Source of the DNA: Gonapodya prolifera JEL478
Lineage: Eukaryota > Monoblepharomycota > Monoblepharidomycetes > Monoblepharidales > Gonapodyaceae
Assembly (NCBI GenBank): GCA_001574975.1
Contig: KQ965760.1
Coordinates: forward strand, 192,778-256,777
DNA: 64,000 nt
Direction: 5' to 3'
In this document: one piece after another, positions 23,587 to 35,368 of the stretch
Layout of the letters: every line of letters starts with the position of its first letter
Numbering within the stretch: the first letter of the stretch is position 1
Made by a program: the position numbers and the translations under genes
Notes under the pieces: generated by a model
Database searches by the model: none
What the model saw: the letters and a program-made list of their open reading frames with translations, nothing else
Told to the model about the DNA's origin: nothing

Positions 23587-23867
23587 TGCTGCAATCCGTT
23601 CCACAGGTGGTTGAGGTGAAAGGCGATAATTTAAGGAAATTCCTCAGTAATGAGCACATTTGTAACGTGTTAGAACGGTTTTCTAGCAGTGCCCTCCCGA
23701 ATGTGCAGATGTACATGAAGACGGTCCAAAATCACACCCAAATGACAGCACAACAATTGTGTGATATATTTTGAGAAGTGTGAGATATAAAAGAAAGAAT
23801 ATCCCCCACGTGCACTACCCCTCCGTCGTATGTTTTCTTCTTGAATTCAAACATTGTTGCCGGCTGC

Positions 23868-26217
23868 TCACTCCTGTTCGGCGTTAGTGTCATTAGGTAT
23901 CGTAGCATATGACTTGATTGTATCAGTGAGGAATTGATCGCCAGTTTCAGTGGCACCCGTGTTTGTAGATCTCTCAGCAGTCAACGTCATCGCCGCCTCG
24001 GTCGCCCAGTGTCTCCATCCCTCCGTATGGTACGACGTGTACAACGACACCCTATTCATATCCATGGTTGCATCACTGATGAGAGGACTGTGGTATCCCT
24101 GCTCCACGGTAAGGGTGTCTTGATCGTTGGGAGTCAGACTTGAATCTGCTGTGTACTCGTGTGCACCCGTGAAATACCCTCCAAATTGGACTTGATTCTC
24201 TGTAGCAGATCCTTGGCGTAATTGTATGCCAACACCTGAGCGCTCTGCGCGGCTTGTTTGATTGCATCTGCCACTCGAACCTGCATGATTTTACGGACCA
24301 CAAGATGCCTACGAATCCGGGACGCTGTATCTATCTTGCCAGTGGTGCGATTCACTGTAAGAGCTGCAATGGTAACTCGCTCAGTTGAGTCCCGAGATGT
24401 GTCCCTGGCTCGAAATGAGGCTTGGTCAATGATGAGCATGAGCTGCACAAAGGCTTCATCAATGGGTCCAAGGTTGGCTTCGAGGAGCACAACTTTCCTC
24501 TCGTCGTAAAGGATGTCTTTGTACTTGACTGAGATAGCGTGCCCGTCCTGCTCCATCACGGCTTGTCCCGCTTGCCCCCCGGAGGTGACTTGGACAATGG
24601 TGACGTCCGGCGGGTGTGGAAAAGGAATGGGCAACGTTTTGAACACACTGGCTTGAGAGGGCACCGAGGGCTCCTGCCATGGCAGGTCTGTCGGGGTTAA
24701 TCAAGGTGTGAGAAGCTTTGTTTGCCAACAAAATCAAAGAGGTTGAAGTCACCTGAACGTATCAACCGTTTCTGCGTAGTTGAAGGATCCACTGGTTCTT
24801 CTTGCAATTTCCAAGAGGAGTCTGGAGTCATGATCCCTTCCAAAGCCGAAGCAATATATACTAGGCACCATTGTACCCAGTATATTTTGTTAGTCGCTGC
24901 CAATCACACGTAACCCTCATCGCGTTCACTTACTTTAGCTCTGCAGCAGTTACCACTGCCCCCATCCAATCCTCCCTTGCGGTGTTTTGTTCATCTGTCA
25001 TGACAAAAATTGCCTTGACTGGGTTGCTCTGAAGACGCCGGGAATTGATGTTGACCCCCAGCTGTAGACCAACTGCGACGTTTGTGTCACGGTCGACGCA
25101 AAGTCCGTTGATTCTGTTTGGGAGGTCAGAATATCGGTACGGAACGTTGGATCAGCGTAGTAAACACATCATGACAGTCACCTCTGAACATCGGCTTATT
25201 CCCTTCCACGACTCTCAAAAGTGGCAGCACTTTTTCTGTAGTTGCGGAAAACGCCACCAGCGACAACCTGTCCCCCTCTCCCATCGCCTCCACCATGAAT
25301 CACAGCGTTCTCTTGATGGCCTCCAACTTGGCACCTGACATAGAAGCAGATCGGTCAAGCACAACTATGAGGTTACATGACGGGCGGAGCGTGTGTTGGC
25401 CGATTGGAGGAGCGGGTTTGGCTTGGATAGTGCATGCGAGAGTTGCGGTAACTGGCACACGGGACGAATGCAGAGGCTTTTGGTTCACCACTCACTACAT
25501 AGACAGAAGGTGATGCTGCTTACCTTCTTTGGTCACCGGAATTGAAACGTGCTCGGCGTCAAGTGTCACCTGAAGAAGTGTCCGCAGATCCACGCGCTCT
25601 GCAACCTGCGTTGCTGTGAGCGGGGTCGTGTCTACCAAGTTGTCGTCTTGTACCGGATTGTGTGGTACATAGTCCGTCGGCTGCCCTGCCCAGTTACTGC
25701 CGACCATACTAGCGTTGTGTCCTAGTTGGGTCGAGCCATGAATGGGAGCCCCTATTGGTGGATATGGAGGCAACGCACAAGCTGCCGGAGGTCGCGGGAG
25801 CTCTCAAAGCCTCTCCGTAATTGTTTCTCGAGAAGGAGCTATCAGAGCTACGTTTGGGTACTCCTTGTAGGATTGGAGTGCAATACAAAGGTTTTGCATG
25901 ATTCAAGCAAGACGGCCTAAGCTTCTTGCAGACTCCGCACTGTTTGATGTTCTTTGTAATGACCTCGTTGAAGCTTGTCAAGTGCAATTGGTGTCCGCAA
26001 CCTGAAAGAGAACTCGGGCAGGTCAAAACTTCGTGACTCACGATACCGTCCCCAAACACTTAGTGAAAGGAAGCCCACCGGGATTTAAAATTGGCGCTTC
26101 GCCTCTGAGCTCCACCTTGGACAGACATATGAAGCAGATGTCTACTCCTCGCGCCGCGCTTGAGCCTCCAGAAGTTGCGTGGACTGAGGTAGTTGCCCCG
26201 CACCCTGCGTCTGACAT
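23868..26217 (-). pseudogene. Decayed tandem copy of the RING-VWA gene
   Basis: Same strand and same domain order as the 20934-23586 gene. From the ATG at 26217 (MSDAGCGATTSVHATSGG) the RING reads CFICLSKVELRGEAP.., CGHQLHLTSF..KQCGVCKK: the Cys after HMM in the intact copy is Ser (codon at 25975-25973). The VWA begins with intact DRSASMSGAKL, but EAIKRTL is followed by TGA at 25302-25300, where the other copy has Arg. Later blocks are still readable (DRLSLVAFSATTEKVLPL, ..AVGLQLGVNI.., AIFVMTDEQ, YCFGFGRDHDS). A one-base frame change at about 24170-24185 separates ..LLQRIKSNLEG from FTGAHEYTADSSLTPND. The stop at 23868 ends the copy. Confidence 0.8.
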
Positions 26218-26640
26218 GGTTTCTGCCGGGAGAACCCCTGAGTTCTTAGCGGATCACTTGATGACGGACGTTTGGGAGAGTCGCTGGACGGGACTCCGTT
26301 CATGGTCACTTTTGGAACGGTGACTCGATGGCGGGCGCAGCCGAGAGTGAAATCAAACTCGAAGTCACATAATGTATCAAATCTGCGCTCCAGAGAATTT
26401 TCCTTTGTCTTGACACCTTTCATTTGAAATATGGGTATCTACAAAGCAATGTTCTTTCTTGACAGTAAACTGATGATGTTTTCCAGCAAAAGTAGCTCCT
26501 TCCACGCGGTAATCTACTTTCGTTATGTTAAATGTTTTCTAACTGCTCTGTTGTTGTATTGGGGTGCGCTGAGTATCATTGACGTCAGCGAACCATCATC
26601 TGAACACATAAAGCCGAGCATTTCACCGAAGCCACCGTAA
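26218..26640. other. Intergenic, divergent promoter region
   Basis: This separates the decayed RING-VWA copy (minus) from the CsbD-like gene (plus). A 69-residue plus frame at 26431-26640 with a hydrophobic stretch ends directly before the next ATG; I see nothing that supports it as a gene. Confidence 0.45.
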
Positions 26641-27663
26641 ATGACATCCATCAAGACAACCGATACGCTTACGCCTGACCCCGGGCACGACGGCCGAGCA
26701 ACCTCAGAGTTCCGCGACGCCGATAATGACTACTCGCCGGCCATCACGCTCGTTGAGCCTGTTCCCGAGCCGTCGACCATAGGAGGGACGATGGAGAAGG
26801 TCTCTGGCACGATACAGGTATGTACTTTGCTGCTCTTCTCGTGCAACGGGTTATCCTGAGGCTGATTGGATTCAATGTTCGTGTGTTGCGTTTCGGCATC
26901 GAAGGAGGCTCTCGGGAACGCTTTTAGCACACCCGACCTGGTCAACAAAGGCCGCTTCCTCAAGGCGGAAGGCGAGGCCAGGATCGAGGCCGCCAAGCTT
27001 CTGGAGCGTGGACAGTACGACCCGTCGGGCCATGAGGCGGACAGCGACCTCCATCGCCCCGGTGGAACCATCAACATCACCACGTCCATCCCGCCAAATC
27101 CGACGTCGGAGAACACATCGTACATTCCTGCTGCAACGGCTGATTCAGGGCCCACTCTGCTGCTGAAGGTGCCCCCAGAGCCCAAGAATGTCAACACCAC
27201 GTCTACCGTTTGTCGCAACGACGTGACGATGCCTTCAACCGACCCAGCAACGCTCATTACAGTTCACTACGACAAACTCGACACGCCGAGCGGTCCACAG
27301 CCCGTCCGCGTGGTCAACGTCCACACTTCTCCGAACGCGCACTTTCCACCCAACGTGCCCTTTGAGCCAGACAACTCGGACCCATCGCACTACACGCTCG
27401 ACGTACCCCTCAAGTCCCAGGTGTCGGCGTTCGTGGAAGGAGCGGCGCTTGCGGGAGCGGGAGGAACAGGGTCGGGTCTCACGTCGATGGAACCCCCAGT
27501 CGTGCCCCCAGAGGCGTCAGTGGAGGCGGAGAGGGAAGCTGCACGCGCGTATGGAGATTGGGCGGTGACCAAAACTGATGAGGGGAACGCAACGGTGGCG
27601 GAGAGGAAAGTACCGGCAGCAGTTGACATGGATCTTCAAGGCGCCAAGATTCCGGAAGAGTGA
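26641..27663 (+). CDS. CsbD-like domain protein with long low-complexity tail
   Basis: Protein of 311 residues from two exons, 26641-26817 and 26905-27663; the 87-base intron is in phase 0 and the total length divides by three. Around residues 50-80 the join gives MEKVSGTIQEALGNAF, then TPDLVNKGRFLKAEGEARIE. This resembles the CsbD domain (K-x-x-G-x-x-x-E-A-x-G .. G-x-x-x-x-x-x-G-x-x), found in small stress-induced bacterial proteins and in fungal homologues. The rest is Pro, Thr, Ala and Glu rich and probably disordered. There is no signal peptide or membrane segment. The family match is modest, and I cannot assign a function beyond possible stress response. Confidence 0.6.
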
Positions 27664-28441
27664 ACACCTGTGGGAGAGATATGCTTTACCAGTTTGCAAA
27701 TGCTTTTTTGTAGTAGAGGAAGCCCTGTTGGGTTGGGAAGTAAATGCCTTTTTTTGGACAATAAGATTGTCGTGCGCGAAATTCGGGGGCACTCCTGGAA
27801 CAGGAGACGTGCATTGGTTTTGTAACGCATATTTCTGCTTAAGAGTCTGACTGAATCTCTTTGACGTTGAGACTTCCCATGCCTGAGGGTGTTTCCTTGA
27901 ACTCGCTAATTGTCAACTACTGCCATCAACCCCTCTTTTAAGCACCACAAGCAACTGTGCAGTGGGTGCGCAGGCAACTGTATTCACTTCCAAACACGTT
28001 GTTACATCACACTGCAGTCTGCAATGGTACTACTGGGATTTCTTGTTCTTCATCCAGTTACAAAAAAGCTTCTTGATGTTTTATCAAATTTGAGTTTCCA
28101 CAGGTTCCAAGAGCAATAGTAATGAAGGACAACTTGCATATGTATTGTTCCAGTGATTCTGGGTGTCCACCACTTCTCTTGCCAACTTATTGGCGAAGAC
28201 AGTTCTGCGAAGAAAGCATTGTTGCTAAGGACAAAACTGAAAGAATCAGTCATCTAACCTTGACATATTGTTGTCGCAGAAATTCATTCGCCACGCAAGA
28301 CCTTCTTCATCTATCGCTTGTGACCGGATCCTCCGTCCTGATGGCGGAGGATCCCGAAGTTGATGATTTTTGCTGCCAATCCCCGTGAGTCAAATATTTA
28401 ACTACACCTGTTGCAGAACAATTATTGACCTCGCTTTATTG

Positions 28442-29556
28442 ATATCATTGCAGGCATTCTGTACCCGTCATCGTGATCCATGGTTGCAGCCTCATGTCAC
28501 TCTTTGTTCTTTGGTACCCTTATATGTGTTCCTTGAGGACGAAAATGATACCAAATCTATCATCAACCGGGTGAGTCCACCAAGTTTTCGCCTCTTGCTC
28601 TTTGCGTTTGACTCGTGTTCTCTCCACACCCAAAGCTCTTTGGGATGACGAAGTAGACCCAATTGCGCTCGTCTTGCTCCTTGTTGGAAGCCAAAAGCCA
28701 GAGCATCTGAATCAGTTTCTTCCAATCTCAACCCACCACCTTCGACCCTGAACTTTCCCAGGACGATGAGCCAGGCGTGCTTTACCTGACATCTCCACGT
28801 CTCTTGGACTTTTCGCCCAAGTTTGAAGTGGTGAGTTTGCTGCAATATGTTCAGCACCCAGATCACTCACACAAGTTATCATTTTGTCAGGTGGTCAACA
28901 ACCGGACCATGCCTCTGGAGGCCATTGCATAATTGCATGGTGGCCGTCTCCCATGCCTCGAGCTCGGGTCGCGTCCAGAAACGGGAATGAGAAAACGTCA
29001 GGAACCTTGTTTATCGTGTCGAAGCAGTGATTGAGCCCCACTTCGGGGACATTTTCCTCAATGACGTGCAGTACGACAATGCATGGACAATGTTTCCTTG
29101 GTCCCCATTTTGGAAGATTAAGCGTGGTGAGTTATTTGCAAAGCACTTTTTCTGTGGGTGTCGTTTATATGATCAACTTGGTTTTGTGATTGCTAAAAAG
29201 TTTCCGCACCTTTGGACAAGGACGATGAACGCAATGGCCTTGATCACTGCAACATTGAGGAATACTGTTGTGAGTTGCACAAGCACGGAGAGTGCCACAA
29301 CCTTGACCGAAAGGTCATTTTTGTTTGCGAACATTGCGATTAATTTGTTACCAATTTTGAATACTTTCACAGACCCAACGTGCCCCTCACATTCAACTCC
29401 TCCACATCCGACGGCCCCCTCTGCATCGCCTTCACAAGACCTGACCACCCTCTCCTTGTCGACGTCACCAGAACCGATGGACCCTTCTCCTTCGCCTTCA
29501 CCCTTCCTCTCCGCCCTCTTCTTCTCCTTCTTCGGCGGATCTGCCTACCCATTTAA
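28442..29556 (+). CDS. Possible degenerate or poorly resolved gene
   Basis: Several plus-strand segments look coding and are bounded by good splice sites, but do not join into one frame. They are DEVDPIALVLLLVGSQKPEH (near 28650), DDEPGVLYLTSPRLLDF (near 28765), IEPHFGDIFLNDVQYDNAW (near 29030, before a GTGAGTTATT donor), DKDDERNGLDHCNIEEYC (near 29215) and SDGPLCIAFTRPDHPLLVD (near 29410). The last frame stops at 29556, just before the convergent co-chaperone gene. An in-frame TAA follows VVNNRTMPLEAIA near 28932. No family is recognised. It may be a live gene with unusual introns or a decaying one; the exon ends are not established. Confidence 0.35.
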
Positions 29557-29624
29557 TTGTGCTAGAATACAGTACAATAATCTTGATATCTTCTCGCAAG
29601 CAACGGTCTCCTTCGGAAAACCCC

Positions 29625-32600
29625 TCATGCCCCCCACCAGGAATCTCTTCCTCCTGCAGGCCGCCTTCCATCACCAGGTGATCCGTAACCGGTATATCCT
29701 CTTCCGTAACCGTATCCACCAGCCCCTGAAGATGGTGTGTACCCGGTGTATTTGTATCCGCCGTACCCATTCGATTGTCGGGCACCCGTTCCCCCTGCAG
29801 CGGAAGACCCAGCTCCCCTTCCCGAACCTGAGTGCCACGAGCCCGTCGGCTTTGACCAGTCCGATGTACCAGTCCTGCCGGCTCTCGAGTTGGCCGCCCG
29901 CTCCTTCTCCCTCTCGGCCTCCCTCTCACTCCTTTCCCATTCTGCTCTCTTTCCAGGGTCGGTCAACACTTCATTGGCCCAATTGACGTCTTTGAACTGT
30001 CGCTCGGCTTCTTCACGGTCTTCCGGCTTGGCCTTGTCGGGGTGCCATTGCAACGCCAACTTTCGGAAGGCTTTGCGAATGTCTGCCGCGGTGGACTTCC
30101 GGGTCACGCCAAGTATAGTGAATGGGTTGGGCGGGGCCGCGGGTTCGGTGAGAAGAAGGCTCAGGGTAGCATTCAGATGCCGGTTATATTCTGCAGTATC
30201 AACGATGATACAAACGCATTTTAGCTTCGTATGCACCAATGCGAACCACCACAACACCACACAAGCACTCACCGTTCCACTTCTCGCTCCCTTTCTCCTC
30301 CAACTCAACACACCACTCCCAATCTACTTTGCTCTCCTCGACTCTTCCAGCATCCTTGTACGCCTGTGCGCGCCTGGCCATGACCTTAACGAATGTAGCA
30401 CGGTGCTGGAAAGTCCGCAAGCTTGAGTTTGTCGCCGAAAGCGCCGAAAAGTGAAGGGTGTTTCGCGTGGCGACGAGAGAAAGAAGTCGCAGTGCAGAGG
30501 TCGAGTGGCGGATGGTTGTAGGAGCATCGCGCTGTGTGTGTAACAAGGATAAGCAATGAACGTTAAGGCAAAAAACATAAACCTGTCGCTGAAAAGAACT
30601 CACCCCAGCTCCCAAATTTCCTTCAAGCTTCCCACCAACAGCGCCTCCCCTCCAAGCCTTCGCTTTCCACGTCCCATCCTCCCCGATCCCTCCTTCTTCC
30701 TTCCACCAAAAACCTTCACCATAGACGGCTCCCCGCCCCTGACCTCGAGCCCAGGACCCTAACACTTCCAAACAAGCTTCCCACCGCTTCCGCGCTCCCT
30801 CTCCATCACCCGCCGAGTGAAGCCGCCTCGCCTTCTCCCTCAGCTCCACAACTTTCGAAACAACATCTAGAGCTTCCCTCGTTTCCTTCAACTCGGGATG
30901 GTCCACACACAATCCCCGCAACATGGCGACAGAGCGAGCGCCGTCGCTGTCCACAATATCTGCGAGGAAGACGCACAGAGCGGACAAGAGGTGCCACCGA
31001 GGGTCAGGAACACCGACAGCGCCATCACCCATAGTGCGTGTGGTCTCGATCGTGCACACCTTCGCGAGTTCCACGTATCGACACTGGGCTAGCATAAGCT
31101 GCGCCCTGAAGAGCCTCAGTGGGATCGGCACTAAATCACTGTTCGGATCTTTCATCCCTCCGGACGCCTCCTTTCCGAGCACACCTGCCACGGCAGAGTC
31201 AACGGCTTTCGACGCTTGATCGTACTCCCTCCTACCAGCATAACGAACGGCACTCATTATATGGGGCACAACCTTCTCCACTCGCACTGCTTCCGGCTCC
31301 AGGAAATGGCCCCTCGGCTTCGACCCCGATGAATCCATCTCGCCAAACTCTTCGATCGCTTTTTGGACCGCCCGTCTTCCTTTCTGCGCCCATCCGGCAG
31401 CTTCATCCCATCTCCCCATATCAACACATGCTCGCGTAGCTCTCGAGTACGCCTTTTCCAAGAGCGAGTCAGATTCCAAAGCCGATCGGGCGTGCGCGAG
31501 CGCGAGGTCAGGTTTTCGCAGCTTCAACAAAACGGCGGACATGTTGAGGTGTAGCAATGGTGTCGGGTGCAGGGCTGGTTCGAACGAAAGGAGACGTCAA
31601 CTCTACCAGTCACACCGTCGACCAAGCACAGCACCACTCACTTGCCGCTTTCTCATAACAATCCCTTGCCTCTGCGTATCGGGCAGCTCTGTAGTGCCGA
31701 TTCCCCTCATCCTTTAGCCCCGTCGCTTCTGCCTTCTCCCTCTCCCTTGCGCTCTTCTCCTTCTCCATATCCATTGCATCACCCCTTTCCGATGCCGTGG
31801 ACAATGCAGTGTACCGACCACCCTTCCGCTTACTCGGAGTAGGACGCGACGCGGTGGCGAACTCACCGCCCGCCGCGGAAGCCGCGCCTGCAACGTGGGT
31901 GCCTGAGTCCCCGAGACCATGCTTGCTTCGCTCTACACGGACGCCAGCAGCTCTGCTACATTTCGGCCTGGGATCTTTCAAGTTTCGTCCGGCTAGGCGT
32001 TCGGGTGAGACTCCCGGGGACCACGGCGGTGGAGTTGGTGATCTTGGTGGAGTTTGATCCCGTCGGCAACGAGGAATGAAGTCACGCGGAGGTGGCGCGG
32101 CAGGTGACGGAGGAGGAAAGGCAAACGCAAATCCTGCCGATGATCCATTCTCCGCTGGAGGCGAGGGGACTGGGTTCGGGTGATTTACAGGGTCCGGAAC
32201 TCCAAGTGGGAAGGCGAAGTCGAAGTCTTCCTTGACGGGGGGCATTGGGACCCGGGCAGATCCAGGACCGAAGGAGAACAGTGCGGGACGTTCACGGTCT
32301 GCTGGGGCTGATGGCACTGTAGCGGTCTTGGGAGCACCGGGGGGTGGAGCTGCAAAGAACGAGAACGGGCTTCCTCCAGTCTGAGGTGTAGGTGGAGGCG
32401 ATGTCGCCGGCATGGACCAATCCATTCCCCGCGACTCCTGCGACGCAGGTTCAGGCTGCACATCCTGCTCCGACTCCGAATCTTCCTCTTGAGCTGGCAC
32501 TGGTCGATTTTTACCCTTCCCTCTCGGTCTTTCCTTGGTCGGAGTTCGGGCGCGCTCGTCATCGTCGTCTCCCTCAGCGTACCGTGCCGCAGACGGAATG

Positions 32601-34207
32601 TTATCCTCACGAGCAGTCTCGTACCCGTCGTCCATGTCGGCTCCGTCCGACGGGGATCGCGGACGGGATGAGAGAGGGGATCCAGCAAAAAAGGGGAAAG
32701 CGCCTGGGGTCGAACGGGCTGGGGAGGTTGAAGGTGAGGAAGGGAAGGATCCAGGAACGAAGATGTGGGGGTCCACGTCCATTCCACCCGTCCCAGATCG
32801 ATCTCCGCGGGTATTTGAGCGTTCAGGCCGTCGCTTCTTGGAGGGCGACGGGGACAACACAGGGCTGGCCGGGCGAGGTGTGGCCGTCGCCGATGTCTTT
32901 GTTGGAGTCGGCTTCCCAGGTGTCGATCGCGAGGGATTTGCAGGGGACGGAGACGAACTCAGATGACCAGGGCCCCGAAACACTTGGCTCAGTTCCACAG
33001 GGCGTGCACGTGCGGCGAACGGAGAAATCCAAACCGGTGGTGGTCGCTCGTTGCTGGTATTCTGATGTACGGCGGGTGGTGTCGGAGATGGTCCAAAGGG
33101 TGATGCGGGTGGCGGAACTGATGCCGGTGGAACAGACGGAGCGCTTGCAGGGGTATCAGGGGAGACCGTTGGAGGCGGTTCAGGTGGTGCAGATGGGGGA
33201 GCCGCTGGTGGAGGAAACGCAGAAGTCGGTGCAGAGATATTGGACTTCGCGAAGGGGTTGAAGTTTGAAGGGTCCGGTTCGGAGCTCTTCGATTCTGGGT
33301 AGTATGCTGGTTGTTGCGCCTGAGTGGGTGGCGCGGTGAATAAGAACCCGAACGTCGGTGCTGTTGGGGGTGCAAAGGCGGGAGATGTGAATCCTCGTCT
33401 ATCTTGAGCACCATCCGTTCTCTGCACGGGATCAGGTCGCCGTTCTTGCTGGCTTGGTGTTTGTGGGTCGATCGGTGCTGTTGGTGCGGAATCGGGGATG
33501 TCCGCATCCGCCATAGCCGAATCCTTTCCGGCAGCCGATGCACCAGGCGGCGAGCTGTGTGGTTTAGGCACTTTGATATCTCGATGAACGTTTGCCTGCG
33601 TCCGCCTGGGGGGGGTTCCGGGACCCGCGTGCGCAGGTGGAGACCTGGGAGGCGCCCGATGCATTCCTGGAGTCGCACCCATCCCACTGCCGGGACTCGG
33701 TGGGGGAGCGAACATAAACGGCTGTTGTCGCTTCCCTTGATCCATTGCGAACGGGTTCGGCCCACCCGGATACACGAACACTCCGCCGTGCACGAAAGGC
33801 ATCCCAACCCCGGGGAACGATGGTTGTCCGAACACGGGTACCTGCTGCGCGGACGCTGTTCCACTGCGGAAGGTGAAATCAAACGGAGAGGGACCTGGTG
33901 CAAAGTGTCCGTTTGGTCCCATGCGGACTCCACCGAAACCACCAGTGTTTGTTCCTGCTGGGCCAGCCGTGGAGTGCCTCGCAAAACCGCCTCCGCCCAT
34001 CCAGCCCGCTCCGGCCGCCCCATTCATCTGAAAAGGCGGTCCACCTCGACCTCGCCCCCGCCCGCCTCGTCCAAACCCTCCCCTGTTGCTGTTTCCTGAT
34101 TGACCGTTTGCACGCCTGGTGGAATCATCGCGCGATTCGCTTGGCGGGACCTCCATTTCACTGGTTTCCGGAGCTTCGCTCCGTGATTCGGTCGCAGGGG
34201 CGGACAT
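29625..34207 (-). CDS. TPR and J-domain co-chaperone with long RGG/FG-like N-terminus (DNAJC7-like)
   Basis: Hsp40-type co-chaperone of 1453 residues. Four exons fit exactly: 34207-31642, 31574-30604, 30531-30273 and 30190-29625. Residues 1 to about 790 are disordered: an RGG stretch ([14 protein letters not shown]) followed by hundreds of Pro, Ser and Ala with aromatic dipeptide islands (FGFLF, FSFFA, FSFGPG, FDFAF, FAFAF). Tetratricopeptide repeats start near residue 820 ([39 protein letters not shown]) and continue through exons 2 and 3. The J domain in exon 4 reads [20 protein letters not shown] and [11 protein letters not shown]; the HPD triad that stimulates Hsp70 is at about 30044-30036. 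The tail is Gly/Tyr-rich and ends DSWWGA. The TPR-J half matches DNAJC7/TPR2 in order and length; that family's proteins are usually about 500 residues, so the N-terminus is an unusual addition. Confidence 0.9.
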
Positions 34208-34942
34208 CGTGGTAATCTCGCAGGAAAAGAGCGGAGGTCAAGAATGTTTGGACAGGCCGCAAACAGCTCTGCGCCACAAACGTTGACCACCTTCACCCTC
34301 CACGAAAGCTCTGAATCGCTGCATGTTGTCCGAGTTGCGTAATTCTGCCTCTTCTCCAGAATTTTTACTGGGGACGGAGTACATATACAATATATGGATG
34401 GTCACTCTTTGACTCTTTGAGACTGAACTTCATTTTTCATGTGGCCGAGTATTGGATGAACTTCGGGCGCTACAAGTTTGCTTTGAAGCCTATCACAATT
34501 GATCAAACAATGTGGCACAAGAATCCTTTGGCCCAAGGGCATCAGTTAAATTACATATTCCAGTGTCAGCTACGCGCTTACATTGACTTTGGACGTTGGA
34601 ACAATCACGATTGAACTGAGGCTCGCTCTATGTTATCGAACTCTCGATCACTCTCCCGAATCTTGATCTTATTCGTGGGAACCACCCACCGCTCACCTAA
34701 TCGCGCCACGGGGCATACAGCCACCGAATCACGTGCCGTACTGGGGCAGACTTGATCCACCCGACTATGAAAACGACCTACAAGGGCGCCCTCGACGCTG
34801 CGATCGATGTCAGCGTGCTGCATTGGGTGGTGGCAGGACTCGTGGAGACGAATCAATCACCACGGCCATCGTCAACCTCCGCGACAGATGTCTCTTTCGC
34901 TTTCGGAGAAGGAGGCGGGGAGATGGGTGACCGGGAACATGA
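34208..34942. other. Intergenic, divergent promoter region
   Basis: This lies between the start of the co-chaperone gene (minus) and the zinc-finger gene (plus). Only weak frames are present. A first exon of the zinc-finger gene may lie in its right half, because no in-frame ATG precedes the AT-hook. Confidence 0.45.
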
Positions 34943-35368
34943 ACAGGAACTTCACGCCTGGGGGGCACGGGGCATTCGCGGGGGAAGCGAAAGAGGAGCA
35001 AGAGCTCGTCGGACCCAGCTGGGGAAGGAAGACGTGGCCGCCCGGCAACAGAACTGGACGAAGAGATGGAGGTGATTTTCAAAGAAGAGGGCAGGAGCGA
35101 CGCTGACGAGGTTGAGGAGGTTGAGGAGGACGATCGCAACGCTGCACCGGACGTTGACATTGACGCACCGCGAACAGAGAATGTAGACAAGGAACCAAAG
35201 CGGCACGCAAAGAACAGAACTCCCAGTGCAAAGCGCCGCACTTCCAACGCTTTCGAAGGACGTGCTATGCGTCTTGGAGGATCAAATTATCGATGTACGT
35301 ACGAGGGGTGCGGCAAGATAAAACGCAGCGACAGCGGTATGCGGTACCACCTGGTGTGTACAACGTGA
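34943..35368 (+). CDS. Small AT-hook and single zinc-finger protein
   Basis: Probable nuclear DNA-binding protein. The open frame reads RGKRKRSKSSSDPAGEG, then GRRGRP, an AT-hook core. An acidic stretch follows (DADEVEEVEEDDRNAAPDVD), then a basic one (KRHAKNRTPSAKRRTS), and one finger, YRCTYEGCGKIKRSDSGMRY followed by HLVC. Spacing is C-x4-C-x12-H-x3-C, so the last ligand would be Cys. The donor-like GTGTGTAC immediately after HL may instead mean an intron and a missed last exon supplying His. The only ATG in frame (35066) would leave the AT-hook out, so an upstream exon is likely. Target and partners are unknown. Confidence 0.5.
   Translation, partial: TGTSRLGGTGHSRGKRKRSKSSSDPAGEGRRGRPATELDEEMEVIFKEEGRSDADEVEEVEEDDRNAAPDVDIDAPRTENVDKEPKRHAKNRTPSAKRRTSNAFEGRAMRLGGSNYRCTYEGCGKIKRSDSGMRYHLVCTT

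Noticed and set aside
29027-29986. 319-residue plus-strand frame
   Set aside because: Its second half is antisense to the Gly-rich tail of the J-domain gene; only its first 30 residues look coding and are treated under the unresolved gene.
32392-33261. 289-residue plus-strand frame
   Set aside because: It is antisense to the Pro/Ser-rich first exon of the co-chaperone; low-complexity exons often leave the opposite strand open.
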